Assembly (NCBI GenBank): GCA_029378245.1
Contig: JARKIF010000001.1
Location: 2,852,001-2,916,000 of the forward strand
Reading direction: 5' to 3'
From: Roridomyces roridus
Lineage: Eukaryota; Basidiomycota; Agaricomycetes; Agaricales; Mycenaceae
Length of the DNA stretch: 64,000 bases
Below are positions 1 to 9,835 of the stretch, one piece after another. The notes below the pieces were generated by a model. That model was given only the letters and a program-made list of their open reading frames with translations. It was not told the DNA's origin and ran no database searches. Positions within the stretch are counted from its first letter, which is position 1. The number at the start of each line of letters is the position of its first letter. A program made the translations under genes and the position numbers.

Positions 1-2
1 AA

Positions 3-569
3 TACTCCCAGGAAACCGAACGCTTCATACCGCCGCCCAGCCGACTCCCACAAATGTTGCACCTACTCAAAGGGAGCGATGCTATCATCCACACTGTCGC
101 GGAGAAGATCGGGCTTACGACGCAGCTCAAGGTGTTCTACGAGGGAGGTGTTGAGTATTGGTCCCGGGAGGAAGAAACACTTTCCCACCACATCTTCGCA
201 GACGATGTGTTGAACGTGGAACACATCAACGAGAGCTATGACATGTGCTTATGGGAGGAGTTGGAGAAATTGGGAGAACAGATTCAGCACACGGATGGAG
301 GGCAGGGAGTTGACGTACAAACGGTTACTGGGATCGACGAGCGTAATCGTGTGCGTTCGAACTACACAGCATATGGGAATGAGGCCGAGGTTGGACATGT
401 ATATGGGGATGCAGGTTTGGTTGTACGGATTCCTGCGATCGGAGAGGGAGTGCGCGCGTATGAGGAAGAGGAGGATGACGAGGGCGACGTCGAAGCGGAG
501 GACGATGCGCAGAGTGACGGCGGCAACGGTAGCGATGATGGCGAGGTCATTGACAACCAAGAGACGTAG
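3..569 (+). CDS. P4H-like 2OG-Fe(II) oxygenase family protein, copy 1 (C-terminal part, cut by window edge)
   Basis: The reading frame is already open at the left edge and ends with TAG at 567-569, so only about the last 188 residues of a longer protein are visible. The part seen matches the C-terminal third of the other five copies in this window: a 'LLKGSDA' segment, 'ADDVLN' near the middle, and the closing 'YGNEA..GHVYGDA' block. The iron-binding HxD and distal His lie upstream and are not seen. After the usual family end 'GEGVRA' this copy carries an extra acidic tail of about 40 residues rich in Glu and Asp, which the others lack. It runs in the same direction as copy 2, which starts 118 bp downstream. 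The family belongs to the prolyl-4-hydroxylase-type double-stranded beta-helix oxygenases; the substrate is unknown. Confidence 0.75.
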   Translation, partial: YSQETERFIPPPSRLPQMLHLLKGSDAIIHTVAEKIGLTTQLKVFYEGGVEYWSREEETLSHHIFADDVLNVEHINESYDMCLWEELEKLGEQIQHTDGGQGVDVQTVTGIDERNRVRSNYTAYGNEAEVGHVYGDAGLVVRIPAIGEGVRAYEEEEDDEGDVEAEDDAQSDGGNGSDDGEVIDNQET

Positions 570-686
570 CACAGATCCAAAGTTCAAATGTAGGACCACG
601 CCGCCGGTGGTGGTTGACTCGGAGGAGTAATGTGACATTTGATGCGGGTCCAGCCGGGCTGCCGGTGATCAAACGCCCCTTTCTTC

Positions 687-2031
687 ATGACCAGTATCGA
701 CGCCCACTTCAAGACCCTGCGCGAGTCATTCGAAACACGTATCCCCTACACAGGTGGATTACACACCGTCAAACCGGAAGATCTCGTTCTGTACTACGAT
801 GTAGAAGGCGAAGAACACCCTTGGTTCGTGTCGCGTTCTCCTGCTGTCAGGCATTGAACTACTCGCCTCTTTGCAGCCGTATCGATCTAAGCAGCGCCAG
901 AGAGGCAGAGCTCGTCGCCCTCACCGCTGCATGCCAAAAAGCGAGCTTTGGACTCGGAGGAAAGGACGTGCTCGACGAGAGCTATCGCAAGGCGGGGAAG
1001 ATGGACACGACCAGTTTTGCTGCGAGATTCGACGTGTCTGGGCTCCTGGAGATAATCAGCCCGGAGATCTTGGGAGCTCAGGATGCGAAAGAGAGTCAGT
1101 ACCTCCGTGCCGAGCTGTACAAACTGAACGTGTATGGTACGCGTCGCGGAGATGCATTTTCGCTAGCTCACGCGTTTCCTACAAGGACACACCGCGAAAT
1201 GAAGACATGATTGGCTCGCTCGTGGTTATTTATCCGACCGCCCACGAAGGTGGCGGGCTCGCCCTCGAGCACGGCGGAAAGAACTGGGTATTTGACTCTG
1301 CTGCAGAGATCTCAGCTGCCGAAGAGACTCCAGCGCTCGCGTACGTCGCATTTTACAGTGATGTGACCCACGCCGTCGAGACCGTAAGTACCGGCCACCG
1401 CGTGACACTCACATACAACCTCTTCCTCGCCGACCGCGGTGCAGGCGCAGTCCAGCGACACGTTCCCGGGCCAGAGCAAGCCTTCGAACGAGCTTTGCGT
1501 GCCCTTCTCGCGGACTCCTCCTTTCTTCCTGACGATGGCCTACTTGGCTTCGGTCTGGAGCACCAATACCCCTTGCCTTCGTCGTCCCAATCAGTCAGTT
1601 ACTCAGTTCCGAGCCGCCTCTCGCGTGTGCTGCGCCTGCTCAAGGGGAGCGACGCGCACATCCGTGCCGTCTCGGAGCGCGTCGGGCTCGAGACAACTGT
1701 CATGATTCTCTACGACGACTCGAGCAAGTACGGTCTTCGAGTGCGCGACCTCCTTGCGGATGATGTACTCGACTTGGAACACATTAGGCTGGAACAGGGC
1801 GACGAGGAGGACTTTCAGCGGGAGCTCAGCCAGATGGGGTGGGTGGTGAAGGAGGCCGAAGAAGACGAGGAGGGTGAAATTGAGGTGGATTGGGTTATTC
1901 CACTCAACGCGTTGAACCGCGTGAGCTCGAGTTTTATTGCTTATGGGAATGAGGCAACTGTGGCGTATGTGTACGGGAATGCGGCGTTGTTTGTGAAGGT
2001 TCCTGCGGCGGGTAAGGGCGTCAGGGCGTAG
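687..2031 (+). pseudogene. 2OG-Fe(II) oxygenase copy 2, first iron-binding His missing
   Basis: By comparison with the paralogues, exon 1 is 687-823 and exon 2 starts at 877 after a GT-AG intron of 53 bp. The second intron is damaged. The family joins the exons at 'LNVYG/GPGSFFKAHKDTPR', but here the sequence around 1132-1185 is shortened; the only frame-preserving junction (donor at 1132, acceptor at 1165-1166) leaves a 35 bp intron and yields 'YKDTPR' where all other readable copies have H(K/Q)D. The first Fe(II) ligand of the HxD motif is therefore replaced by Tyr. The distal part is preserved, with 'YSDVTHAVETV' holding the second His and 'GHRVTLTYN' holding the 2-oxoglutarate-binding Arg, and the protein ends at the normal 'GVRA' with TAG at 2029-2031. 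Most likely a recent pseudogene or an inactive paralogue; a misread of the splice site is the alternative. Confidence 0.6.
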
Positions 2032-2737
2032 GTGTGTCCCCCTTCATAAAGCAGTAATGAATACAGGACGCGCAACAATCGACGTCGTGTTGAACATAAC
2101 TTGTATACTATGGGACTATGTCTGCTCCCTTCAACTTGGAACTTTGTCATTGACAATGGTCGAAGCTTGTATTTTGCCAGCTTTACTACTCTAGGGCCGG
2201 CTTTCTTTTGTCCGCTTTGCTGCGGCGTTCCAACCGCTTGCGCTTGGACATCAACGATCAGCGGCTCATCTTTTATTCAATTGTTTCTTCATCAAACCAT
2301 GCTGGTTGCTTTGATCATGACTCGAAATTAGAGTTTTCTGGCCAGATGTACCCACTTCGACTGTCGACAGAGTTGTTCGCAAAGTCAATGTTCCAACTTG
2401 GCTCTCAGTTATTTCGGATCCTGGCCCTGGCAGCATATTTCACTCTCTCGTTCAACGCTTTATCTGGACGAGTCACGATTGGCATATTTCTATTGTTTCC
2501 TATAGGCCCGCCGATCTTCTTTGTGTCTCGATTTGGAAGCGTTTTGTTGTCACCGATCGCAGTTCTTCTTTGTTGGTCCATTTCCCAAATCCAGCGTTCG
2601 TCCGGCGGGCCCAAGCAAACAGGTATAAAAGGGCAGGTATTCTGCGGCCCAACTTCAACTGGAACCACCACAACCCACTTAGCCACTCGCATCTCGCATC
2701 CCACACTCACACCTCACACCCACACTCACATATTCCA
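2032..2737. other. Intergenic region upstream of the pheromone-like gene
   Basis: No coding feature is supported here. It holds the 3' flank of 2OG copy 2 and the promoter of the small gene at 2738. The last 110 bp before that ATG are pyrimidine-rich with CACTCAC/CACCC repeats, as is usual for leaders of highly expressed fungal genes. A long frame crossing the region is not supported by codon pattern or homology. Confidence 0.6.
2624..2630 (+). promoter_or_regulatory. TATA box of the pheromone-like gene
   Basis: A perfect TATAAAA lies 114 bp upstream of the ATG at 2738, inside GC-rich flanks. Strong TATA boxes are common upstream of small, highly expressed, regulated fungal genes. Confidence 0.6.
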
Positions 2738-2917
2738 ATGGACTCCTTCACCACCACCACCCCCACCAAGGTCGAGGACATCGTCCTCCCACCCACCAAC
2801 GGTGACGGTAGCAGCGGCACCAGCGGCCAATGCGTCGTCTGCAAGGAGGACACCTCCTTCCCCATCGTCAATGAGGACACTGGCAGCGGTACGGGCGGCA
2901 TGTGTGTCATCGCTTGA
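2738..2917 (+). CDS. Mating-pheromone precursor-like protein with CaaX box
   Basis: An intronless 59-codon gene. The product starts with MDSF, the N-terminus typical of homobasidiomycete lipopeptide pheromone precursors, and ends in CVIA, a canonical CaaX signal for farnesylation, proteolysis and carboxymethylation. The middle is rich in Thr, Ser, Gly and Asp, and the last residues before the CaaX box are 'GSGTGGM', a small flexible stretch like the C-terminal end of known mature pheromones. A Glu-Asp pair about 11 residues before the Cys ('NEDTG') could mark the processing site, although the commoner Glu-Arg or Glu-His pair is absent. A second 'CVVC' sits in the middle and is not terminal. 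A TATA box lies 114 bp upstream. In this group such peptides signal through STE3-type receptors; no receptor gene is visible in the window, so this may be an orphan pheromone gene away from the mating locus. Alternatively it is another small prenylated protein. Confidence 0.72.
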   Translation: MDSFTTTTPTKVEDIVLPPTNGDGSSGTSGQCVVCKEDTSFPIVNEDTGSGTGGMCVIA

Positions 2918-3374
2918 TCTTTCTGCGCTTCCTTCTATCTGGTTCGTCCTTTCCCTCGCTTTTCTTTTGATTTGTGCTGACAATGCTCATGAAGATAACA
3001 TTTCGACTCGTTCTTCTTTCGTTGGATCTGGCCATAGAGGAGGGAGCGGATCAAGGACATTTTTTGGGATTTTTGGCGTCAATTTCATAAATATAATGTA
3101 TTGCATTTGGACTCTTTCGTGCCGTGAAATACACACTCAATGCCAACTCAATGCACACTCTACATATAATGTTGTCGTGATCGACATTGACAGGATCTGC
3201 CAATCAGTCGCGTGGAACGGAAGCATTAATGATTAGATACCGGCGCCCCTAACTCGATTTGTTTCCGTCAGCCACTGTCTCAAATCTCCTTGCTTCTCGC
3301 TCTAATCTACCACCCACGAGCATCTGCCCTACACCACTCGCTCATTTCCACTCGCCTACCCAACAACAATAACA
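2918..3374. other. Intergenic region, promoter of the small membrane-protein gene copy 1
   Basis: No gene is seen. From about 3180 onward the sequence matches the promoters of the two other copies of the small membrane-protein gene (about 17598-17773 and 45261-45430 reversed). The shared blocks include 'GACAGGATCTGCCAATCAG', 'GGATTTGTTTCCGTCAGCC' (one base differs here) and the leader 'CCCAACAACAA' just before the ATG. The shared promoter shows that the duplication unit started well upstream of the ORF. Confidence 0.55.
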
Positions 3375-3882
3375 ATGCCTCCCACCATCCTCTCCGCCGT
3401 CGCCAGCGCTACTGCTATCATGCAGCCGGCTTACGACGCCGCCTACGATTTCGATTTCGATGTAGGACCCTCGCCAACGCCCTCCGTCTACAAGATGCAC
3501 AAATCATCCACTCCCCTCGACGACGCTCACGTCGACTGGTTCCACCAGCTCCTCCCCGTCTTCCTCATCCTCGGCGGGCTCGCGCTGGGGTTCGGACTCG
3601 TGTACTGGGGTTTGGAGTGGCTTGAAGAGCGTAAGGAGAGAAAGAAGAAGAAGATTCAGGATGTTGAGGTATGTTCTCTCTTCTACCATTTACAAGATGC
3701 TGATGCTCGTGGTTCTGTAGAAGGGCGAGGTCACCGAAGTTGTCGAGTCGTTCAGGGCCCCCATTATCGCCAGACCCGCGCCGGCTCTCCATTGCTCCGA
3801 CCCAAATAACCCTCGTTATCCTTTCTGGATTGACATGAACGATGGGGCTGGCGGCCACCGCGGCATGTTCTTTGGCCAGTGA
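3375..3882 (+). CDS. Small single-pass membrane protein, copy 1 (intact)
   Basis: Exon 1 is 3375-3668 and exon 2 is 3721-3882, separated by a 52 bp GT-AG intron; the product has 151 residues. The N-terminal half is soluble, with a 'DFDFDVGPSPTP' stretch. One hydrophobic segment around residues 58-80 ('LPVFLILGGLALGFGLVYW') is followed by a strongly basic run 'EERKERKKKK', which by the positive-inside rule places the C-terminal side in the cytosol. The C-terminal exon carries a conserved 'YPFWIDMNDG' block and ends 'MFFGQ'. I do not recognise the family and assign no function. Two more copies occur in the window: an intact one on the minus strand at 44537-45260 and a broken one at 17774. The same 5' and 3' flanks travel with them. 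Confidence 0.75.
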
Positions 3883-4532
3883 ATGTCTTCCTCTCAGACA
3901 TCGACTTCTCGTCTTTTGGTATCATCGTCAACGGCAACGGCATATCGTATCGGCCATTTCCATCGTCACTCCCTCTTCCCATCCAGAAACGATAAAATCC
4001 GCTGGGCCAAACCACCGGCTTCGAAAAAAATCGAGATAACTCACAACGCTCCAAAAACAGGCGGGTATAGCGGAGTGCGAGCGATGACGGCTGCGTGCCA
4101 CCAGTTCGAAAACCCAACAAAATATCCACGGTCGACGCTCGCGAGGGGATTTCCATTCTGTTTTCTCCATCATTGTCCCTCTACTTCCTTCCCAACCTAC
4201 TCAACAAAACACCAAAAAAATCCGAGATAATGGACGAAACCCTCAAAACAGGTGCACGTGGAGCAGAGATGGAGCGTCGGCAACAAGGGCTGCGTGCCAC
4301 GGTCAGGCGAAAACCCACAAATGAGTATACATGCTTGTTGTCTTCGAGGGGTGTCGTTAGTATTTGTCTTTGTCTCTCTGTACATACTTTGGGCCGTTGT
4401 TCTGCAATGAATTTTTTCACCGCTGAATTGCTTTACTGTGTGTGCCAATACTCAAGTTCATCAGGGAAGCTTGGGCCATGCTTTGTCGCGTTGAAGTCGG
4501 CTCGATAGATCAGCAAATTGTACTACATTTGT
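3883..4532. repeat. 3' flank with two imperfect repeats, shared with the copy at 43.9-44.5 kb
   Basis: No ORF here is convincing. The stretch from about 3883 to 4430 is matched in reverse orientation by about 44010-44536, so it belongs to the duplicated unit of the small membrane-protein gene. Inside it two imperfect units about 190 bp apart share the blocks 'AAAAAAATC.GAGATAA', 'CAAAACAGG' and 'GGCTGCGTGCCAC' followed by 'CGAAAACCCA' (units near 4022-4115 and 4212-4318). The end of the region is AT-rich and leads into the 3' end of 2OG copy 3. Confidence 0.55.
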
Positions 4533-5944
4533 TTACGCCCTTATGCCCTCACCCACCTCAGGAATCTCGACGAACAACGCCACATCGCCATAAATATGCC
4601 CTGTCGACGCCTCATTCCCATACGCCACATAAGTGGCCTCCACGGGATTGAGCTCCGTCAGTTCGGTGACCCAAACCACTACCACCCCAGCTGGATCATC
4701 GTCGTCCGAACCATGTACCGGCTCCCCCAGTTCTTCTAGTTGATCTTGCAGCTCCCCTTGATCCTCAACGATATGGCCTGTCTGGATCACATCGTCGGCG
4801 AGGATATCGCGCCCTCGTTCAGGGCTGTAATCACACCAATCTGGTCGGTAATGTAATGTACTTTGAGCTGAGTCTCGAGGCCAACGTGCTCAGAGATGGC
4901 GCGTATGAGTGCGTCATTGCCTTTCAGCAGAGGGAGGATGCCGGGAAGGCCGCGGCCGCGCAGACGTCCAGCTCGCAGGAGCGGTTTCACGGGAATTGGG
5001 TACTGGTGCGCCAACCCGAACGCAAGGAAACCTCCGGATGGGAGGAAGGAGGGATTGGCAAGAAGCGCGCGAAGGCCCTTTTCGAAAGCCCGTTCTGGCT
5101 CGGAAATGTTACGCTGGATAGTATCAATCCCATCGTTGCGGGAGGCGACGAAGAGGTTGTATGTGAGAGTGACGCGGTAGCCGGCGTTCACAGTCTCAAC
5201 TGTGTGGGTTACGTCGCTGTAGAACGCAATGTATGCAATAGAGGGGGACTCTGAGACGGCTGAAAGCTCAGCGGCGGAGTCAAAGACCCAATTCTTCCCG
5301 CCGTGTTCCAGAGTAAGAGCACCACCTTCGTGGTTCGTCGGGAAAACAACCACCAATGAACCGATCATGTCTTCGCCACGCGGGGTGTCCTTGTGAGCCT
5401 TGAAAAATGACCCAGGCCCTTCACACAATTAAGGTTGCATAATTCAACTGGACGCCGGGCACTTACCATAAACGTTGAGCTTGTACATTTCCGCCCGAAG
5501 GAACTTGTTTTCCTCAATCACCTTATTATGCCCGCGCCCGTGCAGGATCTCGGGGCTGACCTTCTCGAGAAGAGCAGCAACATCAAAACGCAGAGAGAAG
5601 TTCTGGACGTCCATCTTCCCCGCTTTTCGATAATTTTCGTCAAGCACGTCGTTGCCGCCCACGCCAAAGGTGGCTTGCTGGCAAGCCGCATTGAGAGCGA
5701 CGAGTTCTGCATCTGAGGCTTTGCTCAAGTCAATTCGGCTACCATACAACGAATACTTTAGCAAGTGAGCTGTTCTTAGCGCAACGACGTACCACGGCCG
5801 AGTCTCTCCTTCAAGTTCGTAGTAAACGACAAGATCATCGTGCTTGACGGTGTGGAGCCCACTGGTGTAAGGAACTCCAGTGGTCAGAGCTGTGCAAAGA
5901 GCATCTATTTGAATTTGGACATCGTCGTTGGAAGATCCAGCCAT
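4533..5944 (-). pseudogene. 2OG-Fe(II) oxygenase copy 3, frameshifted near its C-terminus
   Basis: Three exons follow the family pattern: 5944-5793, 5738-5467 and from 5418 onward, with GT-AG introns of 54 and 48 bp. All catalytic positions are present: 'AHKDTPR' (HxD), 'YSDVTHTVETV' (second His) and 'GYRVTLTYN' (2OG-binding Arg). After 'VHYITDQIG' the frame runs to a stop, while the family sequence continues as 'DILADDV' in another frame down to the usual end 'GEGIRA' at 4533. The exon total (1310 nt) is not a multiple of three, so a single indel lies at about 4800-4840. The product would lose the conserved C-terminal region of about 90 residues. It is divergently arranged with copy 4, whose ATG is 132 bp away. 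A sequencing error cannot be excluded. Confidence 0.7.
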
Positions 5945-6076
5945 CGTTTGCTGTGTAACTGTTTGTGGATGAGAGGAAAGCCTGGAAAGGGGTAGTGCTG
6001 TGATGGCCGATCATTGGCAAATATGATGCATCTGTTATGATCTTACATAAACCTCCTTTTCTTTTGCCGAATACCA
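5945..6076. promoter_or_regulatory. Shared divergent promoter of 2OG copies 3 and 4
   Basis: This 132 bp gap is the whole space between two divergent start codons. It holds 'ACATAAACCTCCTTTT' close to the start of copy 4. The same block 'CATAAACCTCCTTT' occurs twice upstream of copy 6 (60226-60240 and 60268-60285, minus strand), which suggests a conserved core promoter element of this family. Confidence 0.45.
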
Positions 6077-7934
6077 ATGGCCAGCATCGACGACCAGCTC
6101 GGGAACCTACGCAAATCCCTCAACACTGAGTTGAAAACTCAAATTCCATACACAAGCAGTGTTCTCCCAAAGGCCCAAGGCCTTAAACGTTAAAGCCTTT
6201 AAAGAGGCTTTAAGTAAGGCCTTTAAAAGCCCGGCTCCTCTGAGGCTGCCCTTTAAGGGCTTAAGTTGTCAGGTGATACGTGGGCACGCGTGATGGAGGA
6301 AGAGGAACGCTTGATGGAGGCGCTGGCAGAGGAAGCCAAGGATGCGGTGTCAGACGAGGGGCTATAGAGATTGATTCGGAGGATGAATACCGGGGGTAGA
6401 ATTGAGGTAGATAGTGTTTCAGGAGCGATTCGCCGGTGCTGCCGAGATCCGTGAGAAAATTATGTAAGGCATTTAGACGGGCTTAAATTAAAGGCCTTGA
6501 CCTTGTTAAAGGCCTTTAGACCTCTCGGACCCGGATTTAAGGCCTTTAGGCGGAACACTGTCAATGTAACACAAGCGGTGTGCATGCTGTCAACGCAGAG
6601 GATCTCATCCTGTTCTACGAGGGAGAAACACATCCTCAGTATGTGCCCACATTCCTGCGCCTTTGACACGTTTTCAACGCCTTACCAGGCGAGTTGACAT
6701 GGGACGCGCGACGGAGGAAGACCTCGTCTCCCTCAACGCTGCTTGCCAGAAAGCCACCTTCGGGGTCGGCGGCAAAGATGTCCTCGATGAAAGCTATCGG
6801 AAGGCGGCGAAGATGGACGCCAATAATTTCTCCCTGCGATTTGAGGTCACTGCGCTTCTAGCTGCAATCAGTCCTGAGCTCTTGCAAGGGCAAAATGGGG
6901 ACAACTCCAAGTTTCTTCGCGTGGAGATGTACAAACTCAACCAGTGCTAAATTTGTCATTTCCTTGACAAGATATTCAGTTTCTTTTCAGGTCCTGGGTC
7001 GTTCTTCAAAGCCCATCAAGACACCCCACGCGGCGAAGACATGATCGGCTCGCTGGTCCTCGTCTTTCCAACTGCTCACCAAGGCGGCGCTCTGACGCTC
7101 GAGCATGACGGTCAGAATTGGGCCTTCGACTCTGCCGCTGATATTGCAGCAGCCACGCAGACACCTACTCTCGCGTACGTCGCATTCTACAGCGACGTAG
7201 CCCACGCAGTTCAGACGGTGCATACTGGTTATCGTGTCACCCTTACCTACAATCTCTACCTCTCTGACCGACATGCAACCGCGGCCGATATCAAGCGCCA
7301 GGTACCGGAACACGAAAAAGCTTTTGAGCTCACGCTGCGCGCGCTCCTCGCTGATACAACCTTTCTCCCCGAAGGCGGCCTCCTCGGGTACAGCCTCGCA
7401 CACCAATATCCAATACCCTCTCCACCAGCGTACGCCTACTTGCAGGACTTGGAGAGCGACGACCTTTATGGCCCAGGCAAATACCAGATGCCACCCAGCC
7501 GCCTTCCCCACCTGCTTCCCCTGCTCAAAGGCAGCGACGCCCACATTCGGACCATTTCGGAACGTGTCGGGCTCACGACGCACGTCAAGGTGCTCTACTC
7601 GGTAGAGGATGACGGCTGGCCACAAGACGTGCTTGCCGACGACGTGCTCAACACGGAGAATATTGACCAGAGGAACATGTATCTGGATGATGAGATTATC
7701 AAGATGGGGGTGCGGTTGAAGTCGGAGAATAGTAGATACACCTGGCGTGACGCAGTTGCGGTGCATTGGGTTACTGAACGGAATGAGCTCAATCGGGTCC
7801 GCTCGACCTATAAGGCGTATGGGAATGAGCCCAGTGTCGGGCATATGTATGGCAACGCGGCCTTGTTTGTAGATATTCCGGAGACGGGACGGGGAGCTCG
7901 GGCTCAAGTTGATGGTCAAATTCAACGTTCATAA
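6077..7934 (+). pseudogene. 2OG-Fe(II) oxygenase copy 4, split by a transposon
   Basis: The gene starts at ATG 6077 with 'MASIDDQL', like copy 6. Exon 1 is interrupted at 6157 by a 404 bp inverted-repeat element; the coding sequence resumes at about 6570 with a repeat of the target bases. Exon 2 ('RRVDMGRATEEDLVSLNAA') begins at about 6700. At its end the usual 'LNVYG' plus GT donor has become 'LNQC' plus stop, so the second intron (acceptor about 6990) can no longer be joined in frame. Exon 3 is open from about 6992 to 7934 and keeps the catalytic residues: 'AHQDTPR', 'YSDVAHAVQTV' and 'GYRVTLTYN'. The family stop is lost and the frame runs eight residues past 'GARA'. Clearly derived from a full gene but broken in at least two places. 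Confidence 0.78.
6157..6560. mobile_element. 404 bp inverted-repeat transposon rich in AAGGCCTTTA motifs
   Basis: The element starts CAGTGTTC and ends GAACACTG, an 8 bp perfect terminal inverted repeat. The target sequence ACACAAGC is present on both sides (6150-6157 and 6569-6576), as expected for a duplicated target, although eight extra bases (6561-6568) stand between the right end and the repeat. The terminal 60-80 bp on each side carry repeated palindromic AAGGCC(T)TTAA motifs, a subterminal-repeat pattern usual for hAT-like elements. No transposase ORF is seen, so it is non-autonomous. It lies in exon 1 of 2OG copy 4. Confidence 0.65.
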
Positions 7935-8936
7935 ATTCGGGGTTTTCCCGATTCCGAACATTCCGATGGTTTGATTTCATTTTTGAGCCTGCCAATTCAT
8001 GCAGAATTTCGAGCTGATCCTCGATGCTCGTGGAAGCCGTGTCGATTGTTGTGGGCAGTCATTGTCGAACAGTTTACACATGCTACACAGCCACCTTCCC
8101 ATGGTTGAATCAGTTGAACTCGGCAAATTGAGATAAGTACAACAAAGATCGATTCTTATGTCAAGCGGATACAATTCAGAACGGGAGCTGATAACATCAC
8201 AGAAAGATGGTCGCAAAGCGATTCGTGGTCTGGAGTACCACGTTGCCCCGATGCATATTCGCCCCATGCCAGTAGACCGCCCCGTGGGCAGCTCTGCCCC
8301 GATCGATTGTCCTCTTTGCACGACGCGCCTACGGCCCCTGCCCGCTGGGTCTTCAGGCTCTCCGCCAGAATTCAACAGCTTGATGTTCGAATTGCAGCTC
8401 TTTATATCCAGATCACCCTCATAGGTGGGAGGAAGTCCGACTTCCACGGAAGAATTGATTGTCTTCGCTTGGAGAGTGAGGACCGAGTTGAGCGAAGTCG
8501 ATAAAATGTCCGCCACCAGGTGACTGTTGGATGTAGTCGTCTCGACGGAAAACCTGCCCCCACTGTGTCGGAAAAATCGAAGATTGATTAGATAGGAATC
8601 TAATCATATACAAGCCGTTGTAATCCCATAATAAAACTGTGGATTATATTGCATCACTTTAGGATTGTAACCGCTTAGGATCCCCAGGGAGCATTGCAAG
8701 GGATTGTTGACTTATAATGTATTGTAATGGATTTGCCGGAGAACAATAAAAGCTTTTGAAGGCCTTTGCGGCCCCCTGCATTGGGATTGAATGTTGTGAT
8801 TTTGAGGTGTTCAACTTTGAATCGCCACTGAGTTCACAAGGATGTTCTGCTTATTTTATCTGACTGTTCACACCAGGAGTCAAACGCTTGACCTCACGGA
8901 TTTCTCAAATTTAAGGGGAACAGTGAATACTAAGTA

Positions 8937-9481
8937 CAGTCGAGCCTGTCATAAGCCATACCTGACAAAACCCATAACCTGTGATACCCCATAGATTTGG
9001 CTGTCCACCATGTTGGCGCCCACTAAAAAGGCATCCAAAACCCATAACTCTGTAGTACCCCATAATCCATACTTTTCTCAGAGGCAAAACCCATGCTTTG
9101 ATGGAAATTTGATGTGATTTTGGCGTGTCTTGCCACGGAATGAGTAAAATCACGCTCAAAATAGGACCGATATGGGCTCCATCCCAGCCAAAATGACGAT
9201 CAACCTACTTATCATAGTGATGTGATCGGCATCACGTTGTGCATATTGGTGAAAATCCATGCATGGGTTGGTACATTTGAGTCTCCAGGTCAGTTAGGGT
9301 GCCAAAGAGACATCTCAGCCTGTGTCAGAGGAGAATTTGAAAGACCAGTGGACTGCGGATGAGTTTTCAGAGGCACCCGGAGTTTGCCGAAAATTTCCCA
9401 CGCCTATGGAAACCCATAGCCTCTGAAAACCCATACATTTGGACATCCACCAAGGGGTATGGGTTATGACAGGTTCGACTG
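8937..9481. mobile_element. Nested 545 bp pogo/Fot-like element with TA target duplication
   Basis: The ends are CAGTCGAGCCTGTCATAAGC and, reversed, CAGTCGAACCTGTCATAACC, an imperfect inverted repeat of about 27 bp. TA flanks both sides (8935-8936 and 9482-9483), the target-site duplication of the Tc1/mariner superfamily; the CAGTCGA start resembles the pogo/Fot branch. The interior repeats 'AACCCATA' many times in both orientations and holds no transposase frame, so it is a MITE. Confidence 0.72.
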
Positions 9482-9808
9482 TACACTGTTATAGCACACG
9501 CGTAGATGAGAACAAGACTCAACATAGCACCACTTTCTGTTGCCAAGATTGTTCCTCCCCAATTCCTCCCTCAGAAAGGATGTATTATAGCTTCCTTGGA
9601 GGAGGTTGACTCTGTTGAATTTGTGCAATCTCAATGTACTTATGCTCTGTTGTGTAGGAGTTCAGAGTCGGAGCATGCCTGGTCCATGGATCCAAAAATT
9701 AGCACTGAACAACTGGAATCACTGGACCTGGACGATGCCAATGGCAAGCCACTAAGCAAATTCAAGCCATTACAAGCCAAGGGTTGCTTTAGAATGACTC
9801 CCAAGCAA

Positions 9809-9835
9809 TTGTAATCCACCCCGGGTGGATTACAA
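9809..9835. repeat. Near-perfect palindrome within the 1.66 kb element
   Basis: Arms TTGTAATCCACC (9809-9820) and GGTGGATTACAA (9824-9835) are exact reverse complements around a 3 bp spacer. The motif GTAATCC recurs near both ends of the element, so this may be a transposase-binding or structural site. Confidence 0.6.

Noticed and set aside
2208..3236. 342-codon frame overlapping the pheromone-like gene
   Set aside because: It crosses the promoter and the 3' flank in another frame, with low-complexity sequence; it is a shadow frame.
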